Below are positions 35,336-44,627 of a DNA stretch of 64,000 nt, piece after piece; position 1 is the stretch's first letter; each line of letters begins with the position of its first letter. The position numbers were made by a program, and so were the translations under genes. This DNA is from Peribacillus saganii (GTDB lineage: Bacteria > Bacillota > Bacilli > Bacillales > DSM-1321). The DNA lies in assembly GCF_003429095.1 (NCBI RefSeq), contig NZ_QVTE01000034.1:1-64000 (forward strand). The letters run 5' to 3'. Below the pieces are notes generated by a model, which had not been told where the DNA came from, ran no database searches, and saw nothing but the letters and a program-made list of their open reading frames with translations.

Positions 35336-35638
35336 TTTAAATACAAAAAGCTATTGATAAGCAGCTCATACCGAAGAGGGATTTGAGGTGTGCGGGATCT
35401 AGCCTGCCATGGGGGTATATACAATCTCCATTAAGAATGATCTGTCTTTTATAACTAATAAGGTACATTTTTAAGGGGAATTCTATTTATTTTTAACATT
35501 TCTGTTCTGCAAATGATTGTGAAGGGTTTTATTGTAGAAATGAAGTAGTTTTTTAATAGGGATATCATCAACTTTTCGATTGGTATCCTCATTCAGAAGG
35601 CTTTTATACCCCCAGGGGGAATGCTCACAAAACTATTT

Positions 35639-35766
35639 ATCGGCGACTTGGCTAATTTATCGTCAACTTTCCGATTTTATCAGCGAATTTTCAAATTTTA
35701 TCATCAACTTTCAATTTTTATCAGCGACTCGCCGATTTTATCGTCGACTATTCCAAAATCCCGACA
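35639..35766. repeat. 20-bp tandem array, about 6 units
   Basis: Same word pair as the array at 35015-35229 but with about five fewer units. Both arrays begin with ATCGGCGACTTGGC and end near CGACAG, so the length difference comes from expansion or contraction of internal units. Confidence 0.88.
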
Positions 35767-35788
35767 GAGCCGTATTTATATAAAAAAC

Positions 35789-35819
35789 AAGAAGGCCCCC
35801 GCCATATCGGGCCTTCTTG
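35789..35819 (-). terminator. Terminator of the M14 peptidase gene
   Basis: On the minus strand AAGAAGGCCCG and CGGGGGCCTTCTT form a GC-rich stem followed by GTTTTTT, directly after the stop codon. Confidence 0.9.
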
Positions 35820-35822
35820 CTT

Positions 35823-37877
35823 CTATCTTCCAGATGCTTCACTAGCCAGCATAAGCCCGGCTTTATAGTTTTTACTCCAGACCGATGGGAAGTACGACAC
35901 CGGTACTGGTCTTTCCCCGACATATTTTGATATTTCAGGAGTAAAGCCTGGCATCTTTGTTTGCATCACAAACCAGTCTTTAAAACCTCCGCCGCTTTTT
36001 GACGGGTTTTTGCTTGGTGCTACTAAACTATATCCAGTTAGGCTGCTATACCTTTTCGCGAGGTTATAGTCTCTAGTATATCTGCTTCCCGTTTGGCCAT
36101 AATGCCAGAAAAGGATGTTCCCTGAAGAATGATAGGCAACTGCCGTTTTGAATGAATGCTCTTTCACAAAATTCACAATCGCAATTGTTTCAGGTTCACT
36201 AAGCGCTTTATAGCCTTTAAAGTTTTTAGGGCCAGGTTTTTTGGCATCATAATCAATCTTAGCCCAGTTCGCCGGATATTGGCGGTTCAAATCCACACCG
36301 CGGATATTTGCTTTCCAGGCAGAAAAGTCTTTTTTGCCATTATTAAGTCTCAACACTTGGGCTGGATTCTTTGCACTTAAATGTCCTTTTTGAACCAGCG
36401 TCACGCCGTCGGGATTCAGCATTGGTACGAACCAGATGCTCACATTGTTCAGTACCTGCCGTGTGTTATACCCTCCATAAACACTTCCCTTTGCGTAGGA
36501 TAAGGCATATTGGTCTACCATTTCCATCAATACATTAGTAGTCATATGCTCCCTTGCGTGATGTGCGCCGTTAAAGAAGATTTCCTTTTTACCCTTCCCA
36601 AGCTTTATAGCATAAAGGTTTCTTCCATCCACAGACTTGCCGATCACCTCAGTTTTCACAAGCCCTGGATACATAATTTCAAATGTCTTGGCATCCGTGC
36701 CGAGCTGTGCATATGTATAAACACCTTTCGTGTTTGCTACTTCTGCATAGTTCGTGCTTGCCAAGTGTGGGTGGACATATCCGGTACGGCCAGCATAACT
36801 GATCTTAAACCAGTCACCTGCACGTGCAACAATTGGATACTTTTCACCCTTAGCTAGTGTAGCAATTCGAGCTGTGTTCAAACTAGTGCCCTCATAAATG
36901 AATGCATCATTTTTAATAGTCAAAGAAACCCTGCTGCTTGGCTCAGCTTTAACAATTGTTTTTCCCGTGGAAGGCACCGTTCCCTCCCTTGACACATAGC
37001 CAATCTGGCTGCCGTAGGAAATAAAGTGCCACTTTTCGTCACCTTTTAATCTCACAAACTCTTTGCCTTTTAAAAGAAAGCCTTTCTGAATCATCTTGCT
37101 TCCTTGTTTGAGATAAACTGGCTGCTTTTCATTAAGTATCGTAAAAAATTTATCCTGATCCGTGAATTCACGTACTAAATCCGTTTTTTTGATAAAGCCT
37201 GGTCTGCCGCCAACATTAACAAAATAACCTGTTTCCGTGCTGCTGATAACCTGATATGTATCTCCTGCAAACAGTTTTGCAAAAGGGACGCTTCCTGTTT
37301 CATTTTCATAGACAGGAACTTCATTTACTAAAGTTATTGTTTCAGCTGAATTTGGTAGAGAAATCGTATTTGTAATAGAAGAACCATCGGAAAGGACAGT
37401 ATCCTCTTTCTTGATAAATACATCTTTATCACCAAGCTGGATGATGTGCCAATTTTCCATCTGCTGTTTTGATACAAACTCCTGATTCCCCTGTAAAGCT
37501 GCAATAGAAACCAATCGGTCATTTTTTCGAATATATACGAGGGTTTCCTGTTTTGCCGCCTTAAAATAAACGACCTCAGATTGGTCAGAAGCTGTTTGCA
37601 CTGCGCTAACTTGGTTTGTTGAAGCTTGGCTGACGTTATTCTCGCTTGCACCTTGGTTGACAGCCTGTCCGCTTTGTGTCTGAACAGCCTCTATAGCGTT
37701 TTTATTCACGCCTGTTTGCTGCTCAATTTCGGCAATATTCCCACCTTCAGGCTGCTCAGTTTCGACAAGATTCCCATTTTGAGAAACTGCGTTTTGGGTT
37801 GCTGAATATGTACCGGGATGAAGCAACAAGGACCCGGATAGCAGCAGCAAACCTAGCTTTGTTTTTGCGGTTTTCAT
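35823..37877 (-). CDS. Secreted M14 family zinc carboxypeptidase with SH3-like repeats
   Basis: This 684-residue secreted protein has a signal peptide (residues 1-26) and an Asn/Gln/Ser-rich linker to about residue 90. Four or so bacterial SH3-like modules follow ('WHIIQLGDKD.FIKKEDT', 'TGYFVNVGGRPGFIKKTDL', 'WHFISYGSQIGYVSREG', 'WFKISYAGRTGYVHPHL'), and then an M14 peptidase domain from about residue 385. Zinc ligands are in 'GAHHAREHMTT' (His, Glu) and 'VAYHSSGNILFWHY' (His); 'FTPEIS' supplies the catalytic Glu; 'VDLNRQYPANW' is the substrate-binding motif. SH3 modules suggest binding to wall peptides, and the enzyme may be a gamma-D-glutamyl-diamino acid peptidase. That specificity is inferred. 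Confidence 0.92.
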   Translation of the reverse strand: MKTAKTKLGLLLLSGSLLLHPGTYSATQNAVSQNGNLVETEQPEGGNIAEIEQQTGVNKNAIEAVQTQSGQAVNQGASENNVSQASTNQVSAVQTASDQSEVVYFKAAKQETLVYIRKNDRLVSIAALQGNQEFVSKQQMENWHIIQLGDKDVFIKKEDTVLSDGSSITNTISLPNSAETITLVNEVPVYENETGSVPFAKLFAGDTYQVISSTETGYFVNVGGRPGFIKKTDLVREFTDQDKFFTILNEKQPVYLKQGSKMIQKGFLLKGKEFVRLKGDEKWHFISYGSQIGYVSREGTVPSTGKTIVKAEPSSRVSLTIKNDAFIYEGTSLNTARIATLAKGEKYPIVARAGDWFKISYAGRTGYVHPHLASTNYAEVANTKGVYTYAQLGTDAKTFEIMYPGLVKTEVIGKSVDGRNLYAIKLGKGKKEIFFNGAHHAREHMTTNVLMEMVDQYALSYAKGSVYGGYNTRQVLNNVSIWFVPMLNPDGVTLVQKGHLSAKNPAQVLRLNNGKKDFSAWKANIRGVDLNRQYPANWAKIDYDAKKPGPKNFKGYKALSEPETIAIVNFVKEHSFKTAVAYHSSGNILFWHYGQTGSRYTRDYNLAKRYSSLTGYSLVAPSKNPSKSGGGFKDWFVMQTKMPGFTPEISKYVGERPVPVSYFPSVWSKNYKAGLMLASEASGR

Positions 37878-37959
37878 AGTTTTCTAGTTTCTCCTCCCAT
37901 ATTGTGTTATCCATTGGTAATTTTACCAGATTATGATCATAAGTAGCTTTGTAAAAGAA

Positions 37960-37990
37960 AAAACAGCCATTATTACCTAATGACTGTTTG
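37960..37990 (-). terminator. Terminator of the SLH protein gene
   Basis: On the minus strand AACAGTCATTA, a GGTAA loop and TAATGGCTGTT with one G-T pair are followed by TTTTTTC. Confidence 0.85.
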
Positions 37991-38016
37991 TGGCTGCAAG
38001 AATTTACTTCTGTCTA

Positions 38017-40284
38017 TCATTCCGCCAATAAGTCCAAGGTGTCCTTTTCAAGGGCGTCTGCAGTACGTACTGACCCATAACCTTCCACAAGATCGCCAAA
38101 TCCTTGGTCACGCAGCATCTGAACAATCTCTCCTTTTATTGGCTGCTTCGTGTCTACTAAATACTTTGTTTTGGAACGTATCATTTCGTCAAAAACTTTA
38201 CTCCGCGCCTGCCCGATTTCCTCAAAGCGCTCTTGGCTTAACAGCAGGTCGGCGAGCGTAAGCCAGGGGTAATCACGGCCATTAAACTCCATCCTGCCAT
38301 TTACTTGGTACCATAAGTCCCCATCCTCCCTGATCCAGCGGGGATGTAAAAACTCAATAGCCGTTTGTATCTCCCTGGCCGTTTTATGATACTTCTCTTC
38401 TTTTGTTTGCTGATATGTTTCTATCAGGAAGCGCATTTCTCCAAGCGCATGATTTAGGGATACATGTGTTTTCTCGCTTCCAGGCGCATAATAATCCGCG
38501 ATTAAATGGCTGGATGGGGTTACCTGTATGATATTCCCTACCGATTTTTGCTGCACTAGAAAATCTGCATACTTTCGATTAGCCGCCGCTAATTGCTCAA
38601 TTCCAAATTCCTCCCCGGTATGTTTTAAAAATAAAGCCGTGTTTTCATTATGCCGGGTATCAATATATGGTGCAGTCGTTCCGTACTCTTTTTTCAGCCA
38701 CGTACTTGTATATTCCGTTTTAAACACAGGAACATTTCCCGTTCGGAGCGCACCATTTGAAAAAATATTCAAATCAGCAACAGAGTTCAGGACAAGGTCA
38801 TAAAAATACCTCTCCTTCAAACCCTGAAATTCCTCAAGGTAAATGCCTCCCTGCATATTACCGAGATTGCGGCCAAACGCCATCTTATAGCCTGGTTCAA
38901 CAGACCACGGCAGCTTCGTATAAGCACCTTCTGCCGTTAGCCAGGAATTGATAGTGGTGTATTCCTCTATGCTTCTCTTAAACCAGTGATCCTTATTTTC
39001 CTTACTTTCAAATAGCTGTTGATTCGACAATAAAGCCCAGCTTTCAGAGACCGCATTTGCCGGCACCTTCATGTCCAGCTCCATGGACATAGAGGCGGAC
39101 TCTTTATTTTGCAGGATTTTATAGCTCTCATATTCTTCAAGGAATTCCCTCAATACCGACTTTTGGCCATTCGGATATGAATGTTCCCTTTTTAAGGAAA
39201 TGTAGTTTTTTCCCATCATAACGTTTCCCGCAGGCTGATCTCCGTTTTTCACAGATAAAAGACCGATGGGGTGTGATGAAGGATCAATGCCAAATGTATC
39301 GTTGTGTTTACGATCTACCATTCCATAGGAATCGATTCGGGATACATCATAGGAAGTCGCATTTGCAAATGGAAGAATAATAGAGGCTGAATGTGCACTG
39401 TTACCTTTATTTTGGAATTGTGTGTAAATAAAAGTATCACTGTTATCCAGTTTCCTTAAAGTAACCTTTAACGTTCCTTCAGAGTTTTGTGCACTGCCGA
39501 TATGATAATAATAGTTTTTGTCCGTAGCCCGGATATGAGTAACAGAATCCTGCCTGATATATTGTAAGGGTAAACCCGCTGTATTCAATCGGATCTGCAC
39601 TTTGTTTCCATCGCCCAGGTCCAAGGAAGTAATGGAGGGATTGGAGGTGGCCGGCTTAACTGGTGTAGAGCCTTCCAGTTTGCCGATAAAAGAAAGCATC
39701 CGGTAGATAAGTGCTGCTGACTCCCCGCGGTTCGCAATTTTCAATGGCTGAAACTTATTATCTTGTGTTCCGGAAATTAATTTATAATAGGTCATCCTTT
39801 GAACAGATTCATATGCATATTTAGAGATTAGCCTGGCATCTGTATAAACCAGCTGAGCTTTTTCGGGATAGTCTCCTTCATGCTGAACAGCCCTGTCAAG
39901 CAATGCAGCAGCGTCGGTTCGAGTTATCTTTTCATCGGCTTTTGCGTATCCCTCCACCGTACCCATGATCAGTCCAGCTTTTTTTGCGGCGGATATATCA
40001 TTATATAGTTTGCTTGTTTTAGGTACATCCCTAAATGCCGAGTCTCCTTTAGGCAGCTCTAATGCCCGTACCAGAAAGGCAACAAATTGGCCTCGTGTTA
40101 CTTGGGCATATGGACGAAAGGTTCCATCCTCAAACCCGCTGATAATCCCTCTTTCCTGCAAAGCATTTATCTCATTTTTTGCCCAATGGTCTTGAACGTC
40201 CACCATTGGCTCTGCACTGGCATTTATCACCGGCAATCCAACCAGGAATAGTGTTAGCATAAGCAAGTAAGCGGTCTTCTTCAT
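38017..40284 (-). CDS. SLH-domain surface protein with uncharacterised, possibly epimerase-like C-terminus
   Basis: This 755-residue secreted protein has a conventional signal peptide (MKKTAYLLMLTLFLVG, cleaved near 'ASAEP') and three SLH domains at about residues 28-75, 85-135 and 145-200 ('DVQDHWAKNEINALQERGIISG', 'VTRGQFVAFLVRALEL', 'ITRTDAAALLDRAV'). It should dock non-covalently on the secondary wall polysaccharide. The remaining 550 residues have a beta-rich middle ('YMIVD..'-free, not recognised) and a helical end with 'HVSLNHALGEMRFLIETYQQTKEEKY' and 'WYQVNG'. The helical end recalls alpha/alpha-toroid polysaccharide enzymes such as D-glucuronyl C5-epimerase, but only weakly. Substrate and activity unknown. 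Confidence 0.85.
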   Translation of the reverse strand: MKKTAYLLMLTLFLVGLPVINASAEPMVDVQDHWAKNEINALQERGIISGFEDGTFRPYAQVTRGQFVAFLVRALELPKGDSAFRDVPKTSKLYNDISAAKKAGLIMGTVEGYAKADEKITRTDAAALLDRAVQHEGDYPEKAQLVYTDARLISKYAYESVQRMTYYKLISGTQDNKFQPLKIANRGESAALIYRMLSFIGKLEGSTPVKPATSNPSITSLDLGDGNKVQIRLNTAGLPLQYIRQDSVTHIRATDKNYYYHIGSAQNSEGTLKVTLRKLDNSDTFIYTQFQNKGNSAHSASIILPFANATSYDVSRIDSYGMVDRKHNDTFGIDPSSHPIGLLSVKNGDQPAGNVMMGKNYISLKREHSYPNGQKSVLREFLEEYESYKILQNKESASMSMELDMKVPANAVSESWALLSNQQLFESKENKDHWFKRSIEEYTTINSWLTAEGAYTKLPWSVEPGYKMAFGRNLGNMQGGIYLEEFQGLKERYFYDLVLNSVADLNIFSNGALRTGNVPVFKTEYTSTWLKKEYGTTAPYIDTRHNENTALFLKHTGEEFGIEQLAAANRKYADFLVQQKSVGNIIQVTPSSHLIADYYAPGSEKTHVSLNHALGEMRFLIETYQQTKEEKYHKTAREIQTAIEFLHPRWIREDGDLWYQVNGRMEFNGRDYPWLTLADLLLSQERFEEIGQARSKVFDEMIRSKTKYLVDTKQPIKGEIVQMLRDQGFGDLVEGYGSVRTADALEKDTLDLLAE

Positions 40285-40487
40285 GTAATCCCCCTGGATA
40301 GTTAGATTCTTCCTTAACCTGTATCAATAAACCTTTTCTGGGTAATTTATCCGCTTTAGGCAAGTTAGAAACCTCTTAACTAAAAAATTGGACTTTAGTA
40401 TTAGGAGGGAAACACTAAAATTTGCAATGACAAATCCTGCAATTGCTTGGTAAAATAATGACAAAGTATTCCAAGAGGGGAAATAAT

Positions 40488-41552
40488 ATGAATAAGAATG
40501 TCATGACTGTGTCTGGCGCCCTAATTGTATCGGCTGCCATCGCTTCACCCGCCTTTGCAAGCACGCATACCGTTAAAAGCGGAGACAATTTAACAGTTAT
40601 CGCAAAACTGCATTCTACAACGGTAGAAGCCATAAAAAAGCTGAATAACCTCACCTCTGATGCTATTTTCGTCAACCAGGTGCTAAAAATTTCTGATGAC
40701 AAAAAACATGCCCCCATGCCTCAAACAATCACCATAGAGAAAACAAATTCTTCTACTTATACAGTTGTTGCCGGAGATTCCTTGATTAACATTGCAAATA
40801 AGCACAGCATCACCCTGTCAGAACTGAAAATCTGGAACAGCCTGACTGACTCTCTGATCTATCCCGGACAAAAGCTTACAGTCTCTATGTCCCAAAACAC
40901 CACAACGGTAATACTGCCGAAGACAAAACCATCTAAACCTGCTGCAAAGCCGGTGGCTAAACCTAAAGTAAAACCTCTTTCAAATCAACATACTGTTAAA
41001 AAAGGGGACAGCCTCTGGAAAATAGCAAATCAGTATGGCATGTCTGTTCAGGGATTAGTCAGACTGAATAATCTCACGAGTGAATCCCTTTTAGTCGGCC
41101 AGTCACTAAAGATATCCGGGACAGCAACTCCTGCTGAACCTGCTGCCAATCCAGTTCCGGCAGAATCCTCCGTCACTGGTAATAAAGAAGCAAATGCAGT
41201 CGTTGAGACAGCAAAGTCGTTACTCGGAGTTCCGTATTTATGGGCGGGAGCTTCTCCTAGCGGATTTGATTGCAGCGGATTTATTTATTACGTCTATAAA
41301 CAAGCCGGGTATGAAATTGCCAGAGTTAATTCCGCCACATACTTCGACATGGGAAAACCAACATCCAATCCCAAGCCAGGCGACATGGTCTTTTTCAACC
41401 CAAGCCCTGATAATAGATTTCTGATAACACATATGGGATTTTATTTGGGCAATAATCAATTTATCCACGCCAGCAGCAGTAACGGAATTGAAATCAACTC
41501 TTTAAGCACCTCCTATTACAAGCAGCGTTTGGCTGGTTTTAAGAGATTGTAA
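40488..41552 (+). CDS. LysM-NlpC/P60 peptidoglycan endopeptidase
   Basis: This 354-residue secreted hydrolase has a signal peptide (residues 1-24), three LysM modules ('HTVKSGDNLTVIAKLHSTT', 'YTVVAGDSLINIANKHS', 'HTVKKGDSLWKIANQYG'), Pro/Lys and Ala/Pro linkers, and an NlpC/P60 domain from about residue 235. The catalytic Cys is in 'GFDCSGFIYYVY', His in 'ITHMGFYLG' and the third polar residue in 'FIHASSSNG'. It resembles the B. subtilis LytE/LytF/CwlS DL-endopeptidases that cut the D-Glu-mDAP bond during growth and cell separation. The start at 40488 follows AGAGGGGA; an upstream ATG frame lacks a ribosome site. Confidence 0.94.
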   Translation: MNKNVMTVSGALIVSAAIASPAFASTHTVKSGDNLTVIAKLHSTTVEAIKKLNNLTSDAIFVNQVLKISDDKKHAPMPQTITIEKTNSSTYTVVAGDSLINIANKHSITLSELKIWNSLTDSLIYPGQKLTVSMSQNTTTVILPKTKPSKPAAKPVAKPKVKPLSNQHTVKKGDSLWKIANQYGMSVQGLVRLNNLTSESLLVGQSLKISGTATPAEPAANPVPAESSVTGNKEANAVVETAKSLLGVPYLWAGASPSGFDCSGFIYYVYKQAGYEIARVNSATYFDMGKPTSNPKPGDMVFFNPSPDNRFLITHMGFYLGNNQFIHASSSNGIEINSLSTSYYKQRLAGFKRL

Positions 41553-41614
41553 GATTTATGTTTTCCGTATGATTATTGTATGTCGGCAATTTATGATAAT
41601 AATAATACATAGCT

Positions 41615-41660
41615 AAAAAACACCATTCATCATAATGCCGGTGAATGGTGTTTCCTTTTT
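41615..41660 (+). terminator. Terminator of the LysM-NlpC/P60 gene
   Basis: ACACCATTCA and TGAATGGTGT flank a loop and are followed by TTCCTTTTT. Confidence 0.8.
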
Positions 41661-41735
41661 ATAAGCCTAATAACTGTCTCCACAAACCCCGTTCACTCTT
41701 CCCTTTGAGTTTTTATAACGGATTCAATCTCAATA

Positions 41736-41770
41736 TAAAAAATCCCCCACCGCATTCCGCAGTGGAGGTA
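41736..41770 (-). terminator. Terminator of the SLH CpdB-like gene
   Basis: On the minus strand CCTCCACTGCGG and GCGGTGGGGG form the stem, followed by ATTTTTT, 20 bases after the stop codon. Confidence 0.85.
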
Positions 41771-41788
41771 ATCAATCAAGCAGGAAAT

Positions 41789-44347
41789 TTATTTATTTAA
41801 AAAATCATACACTACTCTTGCTGCTTGGGCACGAGTTGCTGAGGTTTTCGGTTCGAACTTGCCATTCGTGTATCCGTTCATCAGCTTCAGTTCGTTAGCG
41901 GCACTTACAGAATAAGCCAAACCTTTGTGAATGTTCTTGCTGTCTTTATAAGTCACTGTCTTCGTTGCTTTGTATGGTTTGCCAGTCTTCTTTTCGTATG
42001 CGCGAACGGTCATATATGCCATCTGCTCTCTTGTGATTGCGTCATTTGGAGCAAATTTGGCTGGAGACATTGTCGTAAGTCCATTTTTATAAGCCAGCTC
42101 AATTTCTTTTTCAACAGTAAGTGTGCCATCGCTGAGGCCAAGACTGCGTACAAGCAATGCGGCAAATTGTCCGCGAGTGATGATGCCTTCGGGATTAAAT
42201 GTTGTATCTGTTTTCCCCTTAATAACACCTTTACCTACCAGGGAATCAATATAATTCTTTGCCCAATGATTATCAGTTACATCTGTAAATTCCGGTGTGT
42301 CCTGACCTGATGCTGGGCTCTGCCCCTTGCTTAAATCAAGCGTGAAGATACCGAAGCCTTTGTCATCCGTTTTGCCAGTATAAGAAATATTATCCGTTAT
42401 TTTCGCATACTCTTCCGCTTTTGGACTGGATGTGAACGTTACATTCACATCGCCATTAATCGGCGCGATAGACCAGTTTTTATCGATAGTCGGATTAATT
42501 TCCTTATTTTCAGCAATGTAATCCATCAAAATTTGGCGGTTTTCATCAGCTGAATCAACGATATACTTGCTTCCTTTCACGCCAGGGAAGTTACCTCCGC
42601 CGCCGGCACGATAGTTGTTTGTAACCACGATGAAGTCCTGGTTAGGATCAACCGCTTTTCCGTTGTATTGCAGGTTTACGATACGGCTGGAATCCGCATT
42701 ATTTATCGTTCCGTCCGGCTTGTATTTAGCAGGCTTTGTTACATCAACCTGGTAAGTAACACCATCAATAACATCGAAGTTGAACACCTGGAAGGACGGG
42801 TCAAGTAATGCTTGCTCTTCCTTTTTGCCTGGATCGATTTGATTAAATTTACCCGCTGACATTTCAAGCCATTCCTTGACTACAGATCCCTTTACAAGGA
42901 TAGCTTTTAGTGTGTTGTCATATAAATAAAGGTCACCCGCACTGCGGATTGTAAGGTCGCCCTGTTTAATTTCAGTGAATTCTTCTACACCGTTGCGGCC
43001 TGCTTTAAAAGGCGCACCAACGGATAATATAGGAGTATCTTTATACTCAGGAGCATTCGTATTCACATACTTTTCTACATACCATTTTTGAGCTGCAGTC
43101 ACAACTTGGACAGATGGATCATCCTGGACTAAAGCAAAATAGCTGTGGATTGGAGCGGTTGTTGTACCCAACTTACCCATTGTGTATGCGATTGTTGCTT
43201 CATGCTCAGCCTTGATGGAATCTGTTAATGCTGGATCAGCTTCCACAGTAGGTTTTTTTGCAGCCGCATCATAAATTTGCGTTGTAGATGATTGAGAATC
43301 AAGAACCTTCCATTTACCGTCCTCTTTTTTCAAAGTTAAATCGATCAGGCCCAGTTTCTCTCCGCCAAAGCCAGCCTGAACAGCTGCTACACCATTGATA
43401 GTTCCTTTAACATTATCAACGCCTGGGAGTACTTTTCCATCTTTGTCCTTAAATAGTGCATCAAGTGATTTTTCATCAGCGGCAGGGAACACTTTGTGCG
43501 TATGGGAGAAAGTAATAGCATCGATTCCAGCAACTTTGCTCAATGGATAAATTGCATCTTCAGCATTCTTATTCGCTTCAGCTGCACCATTGAAGCCGGA
43601 GTGAGTCATCGCAATGACGATGTCTGCCCCTTCCGCCTTCATTTGAGGAACAAATTTTTCTGCAGTAGCCACGATATCCTTCGTGATAACCTTTCCATCT
43701 AAATGGGCTTTATCCCAATCAGTGATTTGAGGAGCAACAAGGCCAAGATAACCAATCTTGATTGTTTGTTCCACACCATTTTCGTCTACTACTTTCTTTT
43801 CCACGATTTTGTATGGGGTAAATTTATTTTGATCGTTATCTGGGTTATTATCTTTATCGTCTACGTATACATTGGCATTCACATAGCCAAAATTAGCGTC
43901 ATCATATGTCTCATCTAAAAAGTCCAAACCGTAGTTAAATTCGTGGTTGCCCAGAGTCGCCATATCATAGCCCATTTCATTCATAATCCGAATGACAGGA
44001 TGTACTTGTCCATCCTTCAATGGATTAATTTTTGCCATATATGTTCCTAACGGAGTTCCCTGGATCGTGTCACCGTTATCGACTAAAACACTGTTTTTGG
44101 ATTCCTGGCGCGCTTGTTTGATTAATTGGGCAGTCTTAACCAGTCCAACTTTATCTGCTGCAGTTCCCTTAAAATAATCATAGCTTAACAGATTTGTATG
44201 GGTATCCGTTGTTTCCATAATACGAAGCTTTACAACGTCCTTATCCATCACTTCAGCGTATGTAATGGAAGGAGCAGCCTGCGGCACCAAAATTCCTAAT
44301 GCCAGCACTGTACTTGCTAAAGATTTTTTAGTAATAACCTTTTTCAA
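41789..44347 (-). CDS. S-layer-anchored 2',3'-cyclic-nucleotide phosphodiesterase/5'-nucleotidase (C-terminal SLH)
   Basis: This 852-residue secreted enzyme has a signal peptide (first 30 residues) and a metallophosphatase domain with 'RIMETTDTHTNLL', 'VDNGDTIQGTPL', 'TLGNHEFNYG', 'AMTHSGFNG' and 'FSHTHKVFP' (metal ligands). Next comes the 5'-nucleotidase C-terminal domain with 'VTNNYRAGGGGNFPG'. Three SLH domains close the protein (last 190 residues, 'DVTDNHWAKNYIDSLVGKGVIKG', 'ITRGQFAALLVRSLGL', 'AITREQMAYMTVRAYE'). It resembles CpdB/YfkN, which release phosphate and nucleosides outside the cell. The start is a TTG at 44347 following GGGGG; the frame runs further upstream without a ribosome site. 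It is divergent from a second SLH nucleotidase. Confidence 0.92.
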   Translation of the reverse strand: MKKVITKKSLASTVLALGILVPQAAPSITYAEVMDKDVVKLRIMETTDTHTNLLSYDYFKGTAADKVGLVKTAQLIKQARQESKNSVLVDNGDTIQGTPLGTYMAKINPLKDGQVHPVIRIMNEMGYDMATLGNHEFNYGLDFLDETYDDANFGYVNANVYVDDKDNNPDNDQNKFTPYKIVEKKVVDENGVEQTIKIGYLGLVAPQITDWDKAHLDGKVITKDIVATAEKFVPQMKAEGADIVIAMTHSGFNGAAEANKNAEDAIYPLSKVAGIDAITFSHTHKVFPAADEKSLDALFKDKDGKVLPGVDNVKGTINGVAAVQAGFGGEKLGLIDLTLKKEDGKWKVLDSQSSTTQIYDAAAKKPTVEADPALTDSIKAEHEATIAYTMGKLGTTTAPIHSYFALVQDDPSVQVVTAAQKWYVEKYVNTNAPEYKDTPILSVGAPFKAGRNGVEEFTEIKQGDLTIRSAGDLYLYDNTLKAILVKGSVVKEWLEMSAGKFNQIDPGKKEEQALLDPSFQVFNFDVIDGVTYQVDVTKPAKYKPDGTINNADSSRIVNLQYNGKAVDPNQDFIVVTNNYRAGGGGNFPGVKGSKYIVDSADENRQILMDYIAENKEINPTIDKNWSIAPINGDVNVTFTSSPKAEEYAKITDNISYTGKTDDKGFGIFTLDLSKGQSPASGQDTPEFTDVTDNHWAKNYIDSLVGKGVIKGKTDTTFNPEGIITRGQFAALLVRSLGLSDGTLTVEKEIELAYKNGLTTMSPAKFAPNDAITREQMAYMTVRAYEKKTGKPYKATKTVTYKDSKNIHKGLAYSVSAANELKLMNGYTNGKFEPKTSATRAQAARVVYDFLNK

Positions 44348-44627
44348 AATATTTCCCCCTATGTAATTCTTTTGAATTGCAAGACGACTTAATAGTAACA
44401 TATTACTAGTGAAGATATCACTCAGAAAATGTAAATTATTTGTCATTCTGATTGTGAACTGGCATACCATGCTTGCTGCATTCTGGTATGTAAATTGTTG
44501 TTAAATAATTGCAATAATTTTATTTTTCTAGAATGAGAAATAACAATGTTTGTTATAATAACTTGGTAGTCTATTATTTTACTAATTACATAAAAAAATT
44601 TTAAAAAGAAATGAGGAAAAGAACCAG

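Larger units (their letters stand above)
34725..35340. repeat. Tandem-duplicated intergenic segment, copy 1
   Basis: A block starting with AAAAG...CAGCTTATACCGAAGAGGG and including GGGGGTATATACAATCT, AAGAATGATCTGTCTTTTAT and AACATTTCTGTTCTGCAAAT repeats about 619 bases further on. It comprises a 280-base unique unit, a 20-bp tandem array, and a tail (35283-35335) resembling the last 50 bases of the M14 peptidase gene. No convincing gene lies in it; short plus-strand frames through the array give only periodic low-complexity peptides. Confidence 0.85.
35344..35822. repeat. Tandem-duplicated intergenic segment, copy 2
   Basis: Second copy of the roughly 619-base module, from AAAAGCTATTGATAAGCAGC through GGGGGAATGCTCACAAAAC and a shorter 20-bp array, running into the terminator and the 3' end of the M14 gene. 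Identity with copy 1 is high over the 280-base unit, with scattered substitutions and small indels. Confidence 0.85.

Noticed and set aside
44348-44470. N-terminal extension of the SLH CpdB-like protein
   Set aside because: The extension lacks a ribosome site and has no signal peptide at its start, whereas the TTG at 44347 follows GGGGG and begins a normal signal peptide.
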